A stretch of 39,089 bases of DNA, taken from positions 1 to 39,089 of the IMG/VR virus record IMGVR_UViG_3300046170_000278; one strand, 5' to 3'. Positions within the stretch are counted from its first letter, which is position 1, and each line of letters begins with the position of its first letter. This DNA is from a virus. The notes under the pieces are model-generated. The model saw nothing but the letters and a program-made list of their open reading frames with translations. It searched no databases and was not told the DNA's origin. The translations under genes and the position numbers were made by a program. Shown here piece by piece: positions 15,837 to 24,300 of this stretch.

Positions 15837-16234
15837 TAGCGGCTTACTCCTTTTGTCTTTTCAAACGAGCGCATCGCTCCAAGCCCTAACATGCCCATGA
15901 GAACTGGCATCATGGTGTCTAGCGGCACAAGCGGAATGTTCACGTCAATGTCTAGCAGCGCCAGTACAAAATTAGCGAACGGGATAACCATGAAGTTACC
16001 GGCCATGCCCAATACGCAGACCCAGCCCACCGCTGGCCTCCACCCGCTGACCCACAAGCTAGAGCTTGCCGCCTCAACCTTGTTGACCTCTATCTGAGCC
16101 TTGGCTATGTCATTGGCGTGCTTCTCTGCCATTGTGGCGATCTCGTGCGCCAGAGCCTTAGACTTGTCCTTGTCCTCAACAAACTCAGAGATCAAACCTG
16201 TGACCGGCCCTATCAATTCGCCTAGTAACTTCAT
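15836..16234 (-). CDS. Holin, 3TM type
   Basis: A 132-residue protein of the type annotated as 3TM phage holin. An amphipathic N-terminal helix (LLGELIGPVTGLISEFVEDKDK) precedes a charged helix. Two to three membrane segments follow (WRPAVGWVCVLGMAGNFMVIP; FANFVLALLDI; LMGMLGLGAMRSFEK). The WRP..GW pattern and the closing 'GMLGLGAxRSFEKTKG' are characteristic. Holins permeabilise the inner membrane to time lysis. ATG 16234 was chosen over a codon 17 residues upstream because it overlaps the preceding TGA (ATGA). It forms a lysis cassette with the genes at 16231 and 16503. Confidence 0.87.
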   Translation of the reverse strand: MKLLGELIGPVTGLISEFVEDKDKSKALAHEIATMAEKHANDIAKAQIEVNKVEAASSSLWVSGWRPAVGWVCVLGMAGNFMVIPFANFVLALLDIDVNIPLVPLDTMMPVLMGMLGLGAMRSFEKTKGVSR

Positions 16235-16503
16235 ACCGCTACCCCGCTGGCTAACAGACCGGCAAACACCGTCATGCCGATCCAAAATAATCTTTCTCCC
16301 CTACCAAGTGTGAACTCCTGCACCGCGCTCTGTGACTCAAGCTCATCAATCCGGCTGTCTAGCTGCTGCACCTGCTCGTGAATCCTGTCGTTGTGCTTCA
16401 GGATGGTCGTAACTCGCTCCTCGATACGGGCCAGCGACACCAGTGCGTCATTTATCGTGTCCAGCTTCTCCTCGAAGCGTGTCAGGCGCTGCTCGACATC
16501 CAT
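16231..16503 (-). CDS. Coiled-coil protein with C-terminal TM, lysis-associated
   Basis: A 90-residue protein starting MDVEQRLTRFEEKLDTI. It has a heptad-rich helix across residues about 1-60 (with RIEERVTTILKHNDRIHEQV) and one C-terminal membrane segment (LFWIGMTVFAGLLASGVAV). This architecture matches XhlA-like/hemolysin-type accessory lysis proteins that lie between endolysin and holin. ATG 16503 overlaps the endolysin stop as TAATG; a longer reading from 16518 adds five residues and cannot be excluded. It is probably a holin partner or antiholin. Confidence 0.72.
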   Translation of the reverse strand: MDVEQRLTRFEEKLDTINDALVSLARIEERVTTILKHNDRIHEQVQQLDSRIDELESQSAVQEFTLGRGERLFWIGMTVFAGLLASGVAV

Positions 16504-16856
16504 TAACTGTACTGCCATATCATCGGATCTGTGTCGCGGGTATCGACGTGAATAAACGTCTTCGCCACACCAATCCCCCGAAACACGCCCAGCTTGATGG
16601 CGTTGCTGACAATCGCGTGCCGCTGCGCCCCGCCTGTGACCTTGATATCGGCGGCGATACCATGTGTGTGCTGCCCAGGCCTTGCCTTGGCGGCCTCGGC
16701 GCTGTGGCTAGGCGAGCGGTAACCCGATGTGATGATAAACGGGAAGCCGCACACCCCGCGCAGGTCATCCAGAGCAGACACGAAGTCCCACTGGATCTCG
16801 TTCTCTCCGGTTTCACTGCACGCAAAGTCTTCGATGTTAAAGTATCGAAAATCCAT
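16503..16856 (-). CDS. Endolysin, peptidase M15A-like
   Basis: A 117-residue protein of the M15A zinc peptidase type (DD-/L,D-carboxypeptidase-like), which would cut the peptide stems of peptidoglycan at lysis. The zinc site is visible as H-x6-D in THGIAADIKV and the final H-x-D in FIHVDTRDTD, with the usual SGYRSPSHSAE element upstream. The N-terminus (MDFRYFNIEDFACSETGEN) is also typical. No signal peptide is seen, so it needs the adjacent holin for release. It is preceded by a 93-base gap (16857-16949) in which I see no gene. Confidence 0.9.
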   Translation of the reverse strand: MDFRYFNIEDFACSETGENEIQWDFVSALDDLRGVCGFPFIITSGYRSPSHSAEAAKARPGQHTHGIAADIKVTGGAQRHAIVSNAIKLGVFRGIGVAKTFIHVDTRDTDPMIWQYS

Positions 16857-16949
16857 AAGGCTCCAAGAGGGTTGTGTGCTGTCGCCGGACGGCGGTGTAG
16901 CAGGCTAGATGTTGTCGATTCTACTGAAAGTTGTTTCTAAATCAAAGGC

Positions 16950-17477
16950 TTACAAATACCGATATCTGATAGTGGCTACCGTTATGCCTTGCGGGTTGAC
17001 GCTTTCTTCTTCGGTGACCTCATAATTCTCTGACGCGCCAACCTTTGCCATGTGGTAGTCATAAAGGCTGCTGCCGTGGTGACAGCTAATCTTATAGCCC
17101 AGCAGGCCCATCGTGTCGCGGATGTATCCCTTGGTCTGCGTGATGTACGAAGCATCGTGCAGCCAGCCTTTACTGCCATCGGCATCAGATCCGTAGAGAG
17201 CGTAGGCCCACAGGATATATCTCTCATCATCTGGGCTGATAATTCCAGCCGCGAGATGGATCAGTTGCCCATCTTTTTCCCAAGCGATCACCTTAGCGTT
17301 TGGCATTTGCAGAAACTCTCCGTAAGCCTCGCGCATCTTTGACCGCTTCGCGTCGTTGCCTGCCGGATTGTCCATGTATCGCCAATCGAAAGTGCCTGCT
17401 TCTAAGATCGGCAGGCACTCATCAAACAGACTGTCGAAGCCAGCCGGTATCGTTGTGCATTCGGTGATTGTGTACAT
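16950..17477 (-). CDS. Hypothetical protein between fibre and lysis genes
   Basis: A 175-residue protein with no family I can name with confidence. Its mixed alpha/beta pattern (NAKVIAWEKDGQLIHLAAGI, then DERYILWAYALYGSDADGSKGWLHD) is faintly like an acetyltransferase (GNAT) fold: core strands, a Gly-containing loop and a later helix. A clear acetyl-CoA-binding motif is not visible. It lies directly after the fibre accessory gene, a position often used for fibre chaperones or fibre-modifying enzymes. Function unknown. Confidence 0.65.
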   Translation of the reverse strand: MYTITECTTIPAGFDSLFDECLPILEAGTFDWRYMDNPAGNDAKRSKMREAYGEFLQMPNAKVIAWEKDGQLIHLAAGIISPDDERYILWAYALYGSDADGSKGWLHDASYITQTKGYIRDTMGLLGYKISCHHGSSLYDYHMAKVGASENYEVTEEESVNPQGITVATIRYRYL

Positions 17478-17483
17478 TAGCGA

Positions 17484-17723
17484 CTAGGGCTTTGGATTCG
17501 AGTCTTTGATGCCCTGAATCCGAGCCTTCCATGCATCGAAGTCATGGAACATCTCGTCAAGCTGATCAGTCCAGCCGCCGTATGCATCTTGGCGATTTCG
17601 CAGCCACGCTGTAGCGTCAGCTTCGGCTTGTGCTGCCTCGCCATCTGCAATGCGCTGATTGTTTTCTTCTTCCGTTAATTCGATGGTTTCGCCATCTACT
17701 AATTTAAATACACCAGTGCTCAT
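17484..17723 (-). CDS. Fibre accessory / assembly-type small protein
   Basis: A 79-residue protein whose second half (WLRNRQDAYGGWTDQLDEMF, then WKARIQGIKDSNPKP) matches the 'R..xYxxxxDQLDxMxxD...WKxxIxxIKxxxPKP' pattern of small proteins encoded after fibre genes in many marine phages. It is thought to help fibre assembly or to be a minor tail component; the evidence is positional. The N-terminal half is acidic and helical. Spacing to neighbours is six to nine bases. Confidence 0.72.
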   Translation of the reverse strand: MSTGVFKLVDGETIELTEEENNQRIADGEAAQAEADATAWLRNRQDAYGGWTDQLDEMFHDFDAWKARIQGIKDSNPKP

Positions 17724-17732
17724 ATTTTTCTC

Positions 17733-18833
17733 CTATGAGTTTGCTAGTCCGTAAAGGGTGAAGGTGCCGCCGTCGTATGTGTAGGAACTACCTGCCATAC
17801 CATCTATTTTAAATGCGTTAAAAGACGCTAAACCACCACTGCCATGCGTCCTCGCATAAGTTTCGTTAACGCCAATGTCGTTTGTATTCCAACCCCAACT
17901 CGACAGAAGACGGCTATGAGTGTAGGTAAAAGACGAATCGTTCAATCCAAAGATAGTCACTTCGACGTGGTGCTTTTCGTTATTGTTAAATTCGTTAAAA
18001 CCGTACATCAAAGGCAACTTGTTGCTTTGATAAAAGTCGTTGTTGAATGTTTGAGATGTAGAGCCTGAGTTATATCTCAGCGCGATAGATGAAATACCAA
18101 AAGTTGCGAAGTTAGAACCGTTGTCTGATGACAATTGGATTTGATCCGCTGTGCCGCTCGATGAGTAGTTTATGTCAGTCATAATCAATTTATAAACTTT
18201 GTAGCCTGTCACACCTGTGAAGGTTACGCTCGATACTGATGAAGAGATTGTTTGGCTTGAAATCACATTCCAAACTCCTCCACCACCACCCCCAGCGTCT
18301 TCCCAAGCTACACCTGAGCCAGTTGACGTTAGCACCTGTCCATCAGAGCCTTGAGCACCAGAAATCTTGAGGTTAGCGGTGTTTGTGATGCCAGAGGTGG
18401 TTACTCCGGCAAACGTAGGGCTGTCAGTGGTAGCCACGCCTTGGTTAAGCGCCTTAACTGACGCAATACTGTTTAGCTCTGAGTCCATCAAAGCACCAGC
18501 AGCGGTCACGTTAGTTGCGTCTGTTACGTCTGCACTCGCCTCAATACCGTCTAACTTACTGTGATCTGCATCTGTAAATACATTGGAATCACTGGCGGAA
18601 TCAACCAGTGTGCGGGTTTCAGCAGCAGTCTGCCCAGCGTCTTCCCAAGCTATTCCTGATCCCGTGCTTGTTAGCACTTGACCGTCACTGCCTTGGCTCC
18701 CTCCAACTGTAAGATTAGTGAGCGCAACTGTGCCAACGCCTACCACATTTGATCCGGTTAACTCTAGGTTATCGCCGTTGGGTAGCTCTTTGATTGCGGT
18801 GCCGTCAACGACCAGTGGGAATTTATCTGCCAT
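17733..18833 (-). CDS. Tail fibre protein, paralogue 1
   Basis: A 366-residue fibre protein. The N-terminal module (MADKFPLVVDGTAIKELPNG) is shared with the next gene upstream, so the two arose by duplication. Two copies of SQGSDGQVLTSTGSG(I/V)AWEDA and a repeat of the 'LDGIEASADVTDATNVTAAG' type follow, both common in marine phage fibres and probably beta-structured shaft. The C-terminal receptor-side domain (about 185-366) ends GGTFTLYGLANS, close to GTFTLYGLSTS in the paralogue, while the middle of that domain differs. It is likely a host-recognition protein attached via the conserved N-terminus. Confidence 0.82.
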   Translation of the reverse strand: MADKFPLVVDGTAIKELPNGDNLELTGSNVVGVGTVALTNLTVGGSQGSDGQVLTSTGSGIAWEDAGQTAAETRTLVDSASDSNVFTDADHSKLDGIEASADVTDATNVTAAGALMDSELNSIASVKALNQGVATTDSPTFAGVTTSGITNTANLKISGAQGSDGQVLTSTGSGVAWEDAGGGGGGVWNVISSQTISSSVSSVTFTGVTGYKVYKLIMTDINYSSSGTADQIQLSSDNGSNFATFGISSIALRYNSGSTSQTFNNDFYQSNKLPLMYGFNEFNNNEKHHVEVTIFGLNDSSFTYTHSRLLSSWGWNTNDIGVNETYARTHGSGGLASFNAFKIDGMAGSSYTYDGGTFTLYGLANS

Positions 18834-18844
18834 TTTTTATATTC

Positions 18845-19966
18845 CTATGAGGTTGATAAGCCGTAGAGGGTGAAAGTGCCCATTTGCAGCGTCTGCGAAT
18901 AGCGATAAATCTTTATTTTTTCAATAGGACGAACGCCGTTAGACCCCCAGTTATATCCCAAGCCCCAAGTTCTGTGTAATGATAAACGGTCATCGGGGCT
19001 GCTATTCCGTTCTCCAGCGTGCATGTTATTTTCCCACGTGAGCATAGAACCCTCGTTTGTAAAATTGATCTTTCCAAAACCTTTTGGATAGGACGAATTC
19101 CACTGACCGTACACTTGGGCTAACTTGAAATATCCCTGAGTGCGGTTTTTGAGTAACAGTGGTGTGGTAGAGTTGTTGTCTGGTTTGTTGTACCAAGTTA
19201 CAAAAGCATAATCGCTTGTCCAGTAAGCGCCACTATTAGACCCAGTTAGCCCAATTTGCACATACAGGTCTATCTCGTTAGTAACGGAGGCGTCTGTGCT
19301 AAGTCCAGTCCAACGAATTTCATACTCGCTGTAAGCGGAGTTGACGAAGTTCGTAAACTCAACCGCTGTAACGGGACTGCTAGGATTAAGAGTAGTCGAG
19401 GCAATCTGCGTCCAACGACCACCTCCACCAGCGTCTGCCCACGAAAGCACTCCAGAACCGTCAGTTTTCAGAGTTTGATCTGCGTTGCCATCCGTTGTCG
19501 GCAAGGTCAAAGTATAATTTGCTGCTGCACTATGGGCTGGGCCTTTAATGATGACCCCGTGGGAGTTATTCTCGCAGTTCAGCTTGAACTGACCAGCACC
19601 CTTCGTGGCGTTGCCTTTGAAAACAACAACGCCAGAGCCGTTAGGATCTAGGTCGATGTCACCGTTGCTTGTTGTAACGATGTCCTGACCGTTTACATCT
19701 AACGCGCCGCCTAGCTGCGGTGATGTGTCTGAAACGATATCGGAAATGCCACCGGCAGAAGCGTTTTCCCAAGCTACACCAGAGCCAGTTGACGTTAGCA
19801 CCTGTCCATCAGAGCCTTGGCTACCGCTAACAGTTATGTTGGCTAAGTCCACGCTTCCTGCATTTACCACCCCACTATTCAACAGGTTTAAATTATCTCC
19901 TGCGGGTAGCTCCTTTAGCGCGGCAATGCCGCTGGTGTCTACGATTATTGGAAATCTATCTGCCAT
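18845..19966 (-). CDS. Tail fibre protein, paralogue 2
   Basis: A 373-residue paralogue of the preceding fibre gene. It starts MADRFPIIVDTSGIAALKEL, carries one SQGSDGQVLTSTGSGVAW module, then a different shaft (DIVTTSNGDIDLDPNGSGVV; YTLTLPTTDGNADQTLKTDG) and a C-terminal domain ending GTFTLYGLSTS. The shared ends and divergent middle fit a pair of fibres with distinct specificity using the same base and the same tip fold. Spacing to its neighbours is two and eleven bases, so it is in the same operon. Confidence 0.82.
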   Translation of the reverse strand: MADRFPIIVDTSGIAALKELPAGDNLNLLNSGVVNAGSVDLANITVSGSQGSDGQVLTSTGSGVAWENASAGGISDIVSDTSPQLGGALDVNGQDIVTTSNGDIDLDPNGSGVVVFKGNATKGAGQFKLNCENNSHGVIIKGPAHSAAANYTLTLPTTDGNADQTLKTDGSGVLSWADAGGGGRWTQIASTTLNPSSPVTAVEFTNFVNSAYSEYEIRWTGLSTDASVTNEIDLYVQIGLTGSNSGAYWTSDYAFVTWYNKPDNNSTTPLLLKNRTQGYFKLAQVYGQWNSSYPKGFGKINFTNEGSMLTWENNMHAGERNSSPDDRLSLHRTWGLGYNWGSNGVRPIEKIKIYRYSQTLQMGTFTLYGLSTS

Positions 19967-19967
19967 T

Positions 19968-22424
19968 TTAAATACCTACTAGTGTTGTTTGGGATCTGCC
20001 GGAAACGACAAAAAAGGTTCCAGAAGCTTGGAGAGAGAAAAAGTCTGATCTGTTTTGAGCGCCGAATAGCGTTGGGCCAAGGACTATGGTGGCTGCGCGT
20101 TTTGAAACTGTTGTCACATTTGCTGGAAGCAAAACCGACTGACCAGCGCGATTAGTAATTTGATTGATAACGTGCGTTGTGGATCGCCCAAAGACGCTTA
20201 AAACACCCGCATCTGCGTAGACTGCTGCGGAATCTTTGTTCAAAACCGAAGACCCAGACCTGTTAAAAACAGCGGTTATCCCAGTTATGAGAGACCTGCC
20301 GATGATCGAAAGAGAATTAGTGGCTGTTCCGGTTCCGGTTCCGGTTCCTGCTGGGCCTTGTATACCTTGAGCGCCTTGTAAACCTTGTAAACCTTGTAAA
20401 CCTTGCGGCCCCGCTGGGCCAGTTGCTCCGTCAGCGCCGTCTTGACCGTCTTGCCCCGCTGGCCCCGTGGCCCCGGTGGCCCCCCGCACGCCTTGTTGGC
20501 CTTGCGGCCCCGTTGCTCCAGTGGCTCCAGTGGCTCCAGTGGCTCCAGTGGCTCCGTCTTCTCCCGCCACGCCTTGCGGCCCTTGAGGGCCTGTCGGGCC
20601 TGTTGGCCCAGCGACTGTCGAATCTTCGCCGTCTGCTCCGGCTGGGCCTTGTATACCTTGAGGGCCTTGGGGGCCAGTAGGCCCTGCGACTGTCGAATCT
20701 GCCCCGTCTGCCCCGTCTGCTCCGGCTGGGCCTTGTATACCTTGAGGGCCTTGGGGGCCAGCGGGCCCTGCGACTGTCGAATCTTCGCCGTCTGCTCCGT
20801 CTGCTCCGGCTGGGCCTTGTATACCTTGCGGCCCTTGAGGGCCTGTCGGGCCTGTTGGCCCAGCGACTGTCGAATCTTCGCCGTCTGCTCCGTCTGCTCC
20901 GGCTGGGCCTTGAATTCCCTGTGGGCCTTGCGGCCCAGCGGGCCCCTGAACGCCTTGGGGGCCAGCGACTGTCGAATCTTCGCCGTCTGCTCCGGCTGGG
21001 CCTTGCGGCCCCGTTGCTCCAGTTGCTCCGGTTGCTCCCTGCGGCCCTGCGACTGTCGAATCTGCTCCGTCTGCTCCGGCTGGGCCTTGCGGCCCCGTTG
21101 CTCCAGTTGCTCCGGTTGCTCCCTGCGGCCCCGCGACTGTTGAGTCTGCGCCGTCTGCTCCGGCTGGGCCTTGCGGCCCCGTTGCTCCAGTTGCTCCGGT
21201 TGCTCCCTGCGGCCCCGCGACTGTCGAGTCTGCTCCGGCTGGGCCTTGAATTCCCTGTGGGCCTTGCGGCCCAGCGGGGCCGGTTGCTCCGTCTTGGCCG
21301 TCCTCTCCGGCTGGGCCTTGAGGGCCTGTGGCTCCAGCAGCACCCGGGGTTCCTTGAAGTCCCGCTGGCCCCGCCGCTCCAGTTTGGCCCGTTGAACCCT
21401 GCGCTCCGGTGTCGCCTTGCACGCCTTGCGGCCCTTGCGGCCCCGTTGCGCCTTGTGGCCCTTGAGGGCCGGTCAACGCAGTCAATTGCGAGGTCGTAAA
21501 ATCTGAATACTCGAAAGCTGGCCCTGCTGGCCCTGTCACGCCTATCGGGCCTTGAATACCTTGCGGCCCAGCGACAGTTGAATCCGCACCCGCTGGGCCA
21601 GTAGCCCCCGTTTCGCCCTGTGGGCCTGTCAACGCTGTTAGCTGTTCGCTAGTGAAATCCGAATATTGAAAATCAGCCCCATGCGAACCTTGTACGCCTT
21701 GTGGCCCTTGAGGGCCTGTCGGGCCTGCTGGCCCTGCGACTGTAGAGTCTGCGCCAGTAGCGCCGGTTAATCCTTGCGGCCCTTGCGGCCCCGTCTGTCC
21801 CGTTGGGCCTGTGAGCGCAGTTAGCTGGCTGGAGGTGAAATCTGCGTAGGTAAATGCGATTCCCTGCGGCCCCGTTGCGCCTTGTGGCCCTTGAGGGCCT
21901 GTCGGGCCTGTTGGCCCAGCAACAGTTGAATCCGCTCCAGTTGCTCCTGTTGCGCCCTGTGGGCCGGTTAAACCCTGCGGCCCTTGCGCCCCAGTAGATC
22001 CTGTGTCACCTCGTGGGACGGTTAAAACGCCGGTTTCGACGTTATATGATGCGGATGAACCCGCCGCGCCAGTGGATATTGTTAGATCCGTTATTTCGCT
22101 GGCAGAGCTTGCCGCTGCTGCGGCAGAAGCAGCACTGTTAGTTTCTGAGGTTTCAGAATCTGCCTTAGCTGACTCGGAGGCTGCTTGCGCTAACTGGGCG
22201 GCGACCTTTGCTGCCTCTGCGGCAACCTTCGCGGCTTCCGCTGCGTTTTTGCTGCCAAGAGCGTCAGCGGAGTGCGCGTCTGTCGTTGTCTGATCAGGGC
22301 TTCCTTGAAAAAAACCACCGGCAGTGTCCGTTTGCGTCAGAGCATCTTCCGCGATAGTTCCTTCAGTCGCATCCTCCGATCCGACTTGCGTAGCCGCTGG
22401 GTTATTTTGGAAAAAACCAGCCAT
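19968..22424 (-). CDS. Collagen-like tail fibre protein
   Basis: An 818-residue fibre. Residues about 1-125 hold a duplicated short motif (GFFQNNP / GFFQGSP) and an Ala-rich helical part ([17 protein letters not shown]). A junction ([16 protein letters not shown]) then leads into about 520 residues of Gly-X-Y triplets (GPQGPQG, GATGATG, GPAGADG). The early collagen part is interrupted three times by a related insert, FxYxDFTxxQLTALTG. The final 110 residues are non-collagenous ([20 protein letters not shown] and onward) and probably trimerise the fibre or bind the receptor. Collagen-like triple-helical segments are known in phage fibres. The plus-strand open frames in this stretch are shadows of the repeat. 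Confidence 0.92.
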   Translation of the reverse strand: MAGFFQNNPAATQVGSEDATEGTIAEDALTQTDTAGGFFQGSPDQTTTDAHSADALGSKNAAEAAKVAAEAAKVAAQLAQAASESAKADSETSETNSAASAAAAASSASEITDLTISTGAAGSSASYNVETGVLTVPRGDTGSTGAQGPQGLTGPQGATGATGADSTVAGPTGPTGPQGPQGATGPQGIAFTYADFTSSQLTALTGPTGQTGPQGPQGLTGATGADSTVAGPAGPTGPQGPQGVQGSHGADFQYSDFTSEQLTALTGPQGETGATGPAGADSTVAGPQGIQGPIGVTGPAGPAFEYSDFTTSQLTALTGPQGPQGATGPQGPQGVQGDTGAQGSTGQTGAAGPAGLQGTPGAAGATGPQGPAGEDGQDGATGPAGPQGPQGIQGPAGADSTVAGPQGATGATGATGPQGPAGADGADSTVAGPQGATGATGATGPQGPAGADGADSTVAGPQGATGATGATGPQGPAGADGEDSTVAGPQGVQGPAGPQGPQGIQGPAGADGADGEDSTVAGPTGPTGPQGPQGIQGPAGADGADGEDSTVAGPAGPQGPQGIQGPAGADGADGADSTVAGPTGPQGPQGIQGPAGADGEDSTVAGPTGPTGPQGPQGVAGEDGATGATGATGATGATGPQGQQGVRGATGATGPAGQDGQDGADGATGPAGPQGLQGLQGLQGAQGIQGPAGTGTGTGTATNSLSIIGRSLITGITAVFNRSGSSVLNKDSAAVYADAGVLSVFGRSTTHVINQITNRAGQSVLLPANVTTVSKRAATIVLGPTLFGAQNRSDFFSLQASGTFFVVSGRSQTTLVGI
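20335..22015 (-). repeat. Gly-X-Y coding repeat tract
   Basis: This is the nine-base-based repeat DNA encoding the collagen-like shaft. Long near-identical blocks recur (for example the segments around 21000-21240 and 20640-20900), each encoding a GADSTVAGP or GEDSTVAGP linker followed by GPQG/GATG triplets. The block structure shows growth by unequal exchange or slippage, so length variation between isolates is expected. Confidence 0.8.
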
Positions 22425-22427
22425 TTT

Positions 22428-23030
22428 CTAGTAACCCAACCGGACTGTTGCGGTTGCCCCAGCGTATTCTGCGGTCTTGGCGTGCTGCATCAATCGACCC
22501 ATAGCGTTCTGGTAGCCGCCCTCCCAGCGGGAGCCGTCGCTGCCAAGGTATTGGGCCGCCTCTGCCAGTGTGGCGTAAAGGAAAAGCTCCGGCGCGGCGG
22601 CAAACACAACATTACTGTTCGCGTTGGTGGTCAGCCGCCCCGGGTCGTAGTAGTAGATCATCCGAAGCTCGTCGCTGGCCTCGGCAGTCGGTACCGGGTA
22701 AAAGCGAAGGCGATAGGTCTCTCGTGCAAAAACCTCTGGACTTGTTCCTGAGCGCGAGACGTAGTTGTGGATCTGCGTCAGGCTGACACGTTGCAGGGGA
22801 TCATAGTTCCAGAAAAGATCCTTGGCCTCCAAGAAGTCGGACGGCAAAGTCGCATAGCCGTCGCTGCTCAGGGTTAGAAGGATAGTCTTCTCGTTAACTG
22901 GCGCTCGGAGCTCATGGAAGATGCGGTTCTCCGCAAGCTCGATAAAATCTGGTATGACGTTGGTTAGGTCTTCTCTGTTAAGCCAATCCGCAACAGAGAC
23001 CTTCAAACCATCATAGGTGGTTATGCTCAT
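22428..23030 (-). CDS. Head-tail adaptor protein (gp6/gp4-like, putative)
   Basis: A 200-residue protein that opens TYDGLKVSVADWLNREDL, followed by a helix-rich segment (FIELAENRIFHEL) and a core with YATLPSDFLEAKDLFWN and LRFYPVPTAEASDELRMIYY. These features recur in the phage adaptor family that docks under the portal and joins head to tail. The position two genes after the capsid gene and before the fibres agrees. The ATG overlaps the upstream stop (ATGA). The family call is by pattern and is moderately sure. Confidence 0.72.
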   Translation of the reverse strand: MSITTYDGLKVSVADWLNREDLTNVIPDFIELAENRIFHELRAPVNEKTILLTLSSDGYATLPSDFLEAKDLFWNYDPLQRVSLTQIHNYVSRSGTSPEVFARETYRLRFYPVPTAEASDELRMIYYYDPGRLTTNANSNVVFAAAPELFLYATLAEAAQYLGSDGSRWEGGYQNAMGRLMQHAKTAEYAGATATVRLGY

Positions 23031-23326
23031 AACCTTCCGCCTCTAGTTCTCAAATGCGCCCACTCTGGTGAATTCAACTTCTTCTTTATCTTCTGCTGAT
23101 CCTCGTAGGTAGGGGCCATCATGTTTATCCCCTCTTTCATCCACTCCATCACAACCACAGCAGGTATAGACGCAACTCTTGCGGTATCGCCCCATTTGGT
23201 GTGCTTGTCAGCCGCGTTGGCATCTCGGATGTTTTGTTCAATGATTGGCGTGATGTCCTGCGTGTGCGCCACATGCAGCTTGTCTTCCATCTCGTCGTGA
23301 ACTATGTGGGATTTCAAATCAGACAT
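23027..23326 (-). CDS. Hypothetical virion-block protein
   Basis: A 99-residue protein of unknown function between the capsid and adaptor genes: MSDLKSHIVHDEMEDKLHVA, then a helical middle with KWGDTARVASIPAVVVMEWM, then a basic end (IKKKLNSPEWAHLRTRGGRL). ATG 23326 was preferred over GTG 23335 because AGGTG lies seven bases upstream. Proteins with the 'FKTHPGxIARxASIPxxVVxxW'-like core are common next to capsid genes of short-tailed phages. It may be a head completion or capsid-associated factor, by position only. Confidence 0.75.
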   Translation of the reverse strand: MSDLKSHIVHDEMEDKLHVAHTQDITPIIEQNIRDANAADKHTKWGDTARVASIPAVVVMEWMKEGINMMAPTYEDQQKIKKKLNSPEWAHLRTRGGRL

Positions 23327-23351
23327 TTCTTTCACCTCATAAGAAAAGGGT

Positions 23352-23396
23352 GTCTCCCCCCGAAGGGGGAGACTTGCTCAGGGGAGGGATGAGCAA
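23352..23396 (-). terminator. Double hairpin after the capsid gene (attenuator or mRNA stabiliser)
   Basis: Reading the transcript (minus strand), the capsid stop is followed by stem 1 (TTGCTCA/TGAGCAA, 23396-23390 with 23380-23374). Next comes stem 2, nine perfect base pairs GTCTCCCCC/GGGGGAGAC closed by a UUCG tetraloop (23373-23352), then ACCCTTTTC. A cUUCGg loop on a G+C stem is exceptionally stable. The short T-run makes partial termination plausible; 3'-end protection of capsid mRNA is an equal alternative. It helps explain how capsid protein could be made in excess over downstream tail genes. Confidence 0.65.
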
Positions 23397-23399
23397 ACT

Positions 23400-24299
23400 T
23401 TACGCAGTCAGTGCGTCGATCTTGCCGCTGGCCTTGTCGTTTTCACAAACCAAGGTCAACTCAGTCAACATCTGACGCTTATCGCTGTCGCCGGTCTTAG
23501 CCAGGACGATTGTCTGCATCGGACGCAGAACTGCTCGTGACCAATACTCGGTGTCCAGAACCAAACAGGTGTTGGCGTTTAGGAAACGATTAGGAACAAC
23601 AGACACCTGACCGAAAGGTGAGATGATGATGTCCACAGCGTTAACCAGCGTGGTGCCAGTAGCGAAGTCGCGCTGACGGCCTGATGCCGTTGCGAAACCT
23701 GCAACCGTTACAGAGTGCGAAGGAGTTACCTGAACCTGATTAGGCTCACCACCTTCTTCGTAACACTTCTGCAAAACGTCCAGCAACAAGGCTTCCGTGA
23801 ATGCACGGTTTGAGCCTGCTGTGTTGGTCGTAGCAGCGGCGATCTGGTTAGCGGCAGAGGTTAACTGGCGTGCAGTTGTGCCGTTACCAGCGGTGCCAGC
23901 TTGTCCAGCGCCTACGAAGCTGTGTTCGATGTCGCGCTTGATTTCCTTACCGGCTTTAGCAATAGAGTATGCTAGATCGCTGGTGCGACCATAGGTGCCT
24001 ACTGCTTCAGCGGTTCCAGAAACCTGTACCACCTTGTCGAAGATTTGCGTGTTAGCAGTCTTGACGGTCTGAGTGATCGTAGAGGCTGTACCCGCATCCG
24101 CGCCTTCGACGTTGGCATTGGTCGCAACAGCAGCCAATTCGTCTTGTAGCCATTGGTGCAGCGTTGCAGCCGCAGTTGAAGAACCGATGCTAGAAAGCAT
24201 TGGAGTTGTCGTTGGCGAGATGTCATAGATGATGTCTTCTACGTCTTCGCGCTTACCGACCTGATCAAAGGTCTTGAGGGTGCCTGATACTGTTGGCAT
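23400..24299 (-). CDS. Major capsid protein (SU10/DUF5309 type)
   Basis: A 299-residue capsid protein recognised by its DUF5309/SU10-type sequence: VSGTLKTFDQVGKREDVEDI and ISPTTTPMLSSIGSS at the N-terminus, FDKVVQVSGTAEAVGTYGR, and AYSIAKAGKEIKRDIEHSFV. It should have the HK97 fold and form the icosahedral shell. It follows the scaffold gene after one base, with AGGATG as the ribosome-binding sequence, and is followed by a strong double hairpin. The length is close to that usual for this family, with no extra domain. Confidence 0.9.
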   Translation of the reverse strand: MPTVSGTLKTFDQVGKREDVEDIIYDISPTTTPMLSSIGSSTAAATLHQWLQDELAAVATNANVEGADAGTASTITQTVKTANTQIFDKVVQVSGTAEAVGTYGRTSDLAYSIAKAGKEIKRDIEHSFVGAGQAGTAGNGTTARQLTSAANQIAAATTNTAGSNRAFTEALLLDVLQKCYEEGGEPNQVQVTPSHSVTVAGFATASGRQRDFATGTTLVNAVDIIISPFGQVSVVPNRFLNANTCLVLDTEYWSRAVLRPMQTIVLAKTGDSDKRQMLTELTLVCENDKASGKIDALTA

Positions 24300-24300
24300 T

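Noticed and set aside
20403-21499. Long open frames on the plus strand opposite the collagen-like gene
   Set aside because: They arise from the periodic Gly-X-Y codons read in reverse, have Leu/Arg/Cys-heavy unnatural compositions and no ribosome-binding sequences.
20335-22015. CRISPR-like array
   Set aside because: Repeats are multiples of nine bases inside a continuous coding frame, without constant repeats and unique spacers of fixed length.
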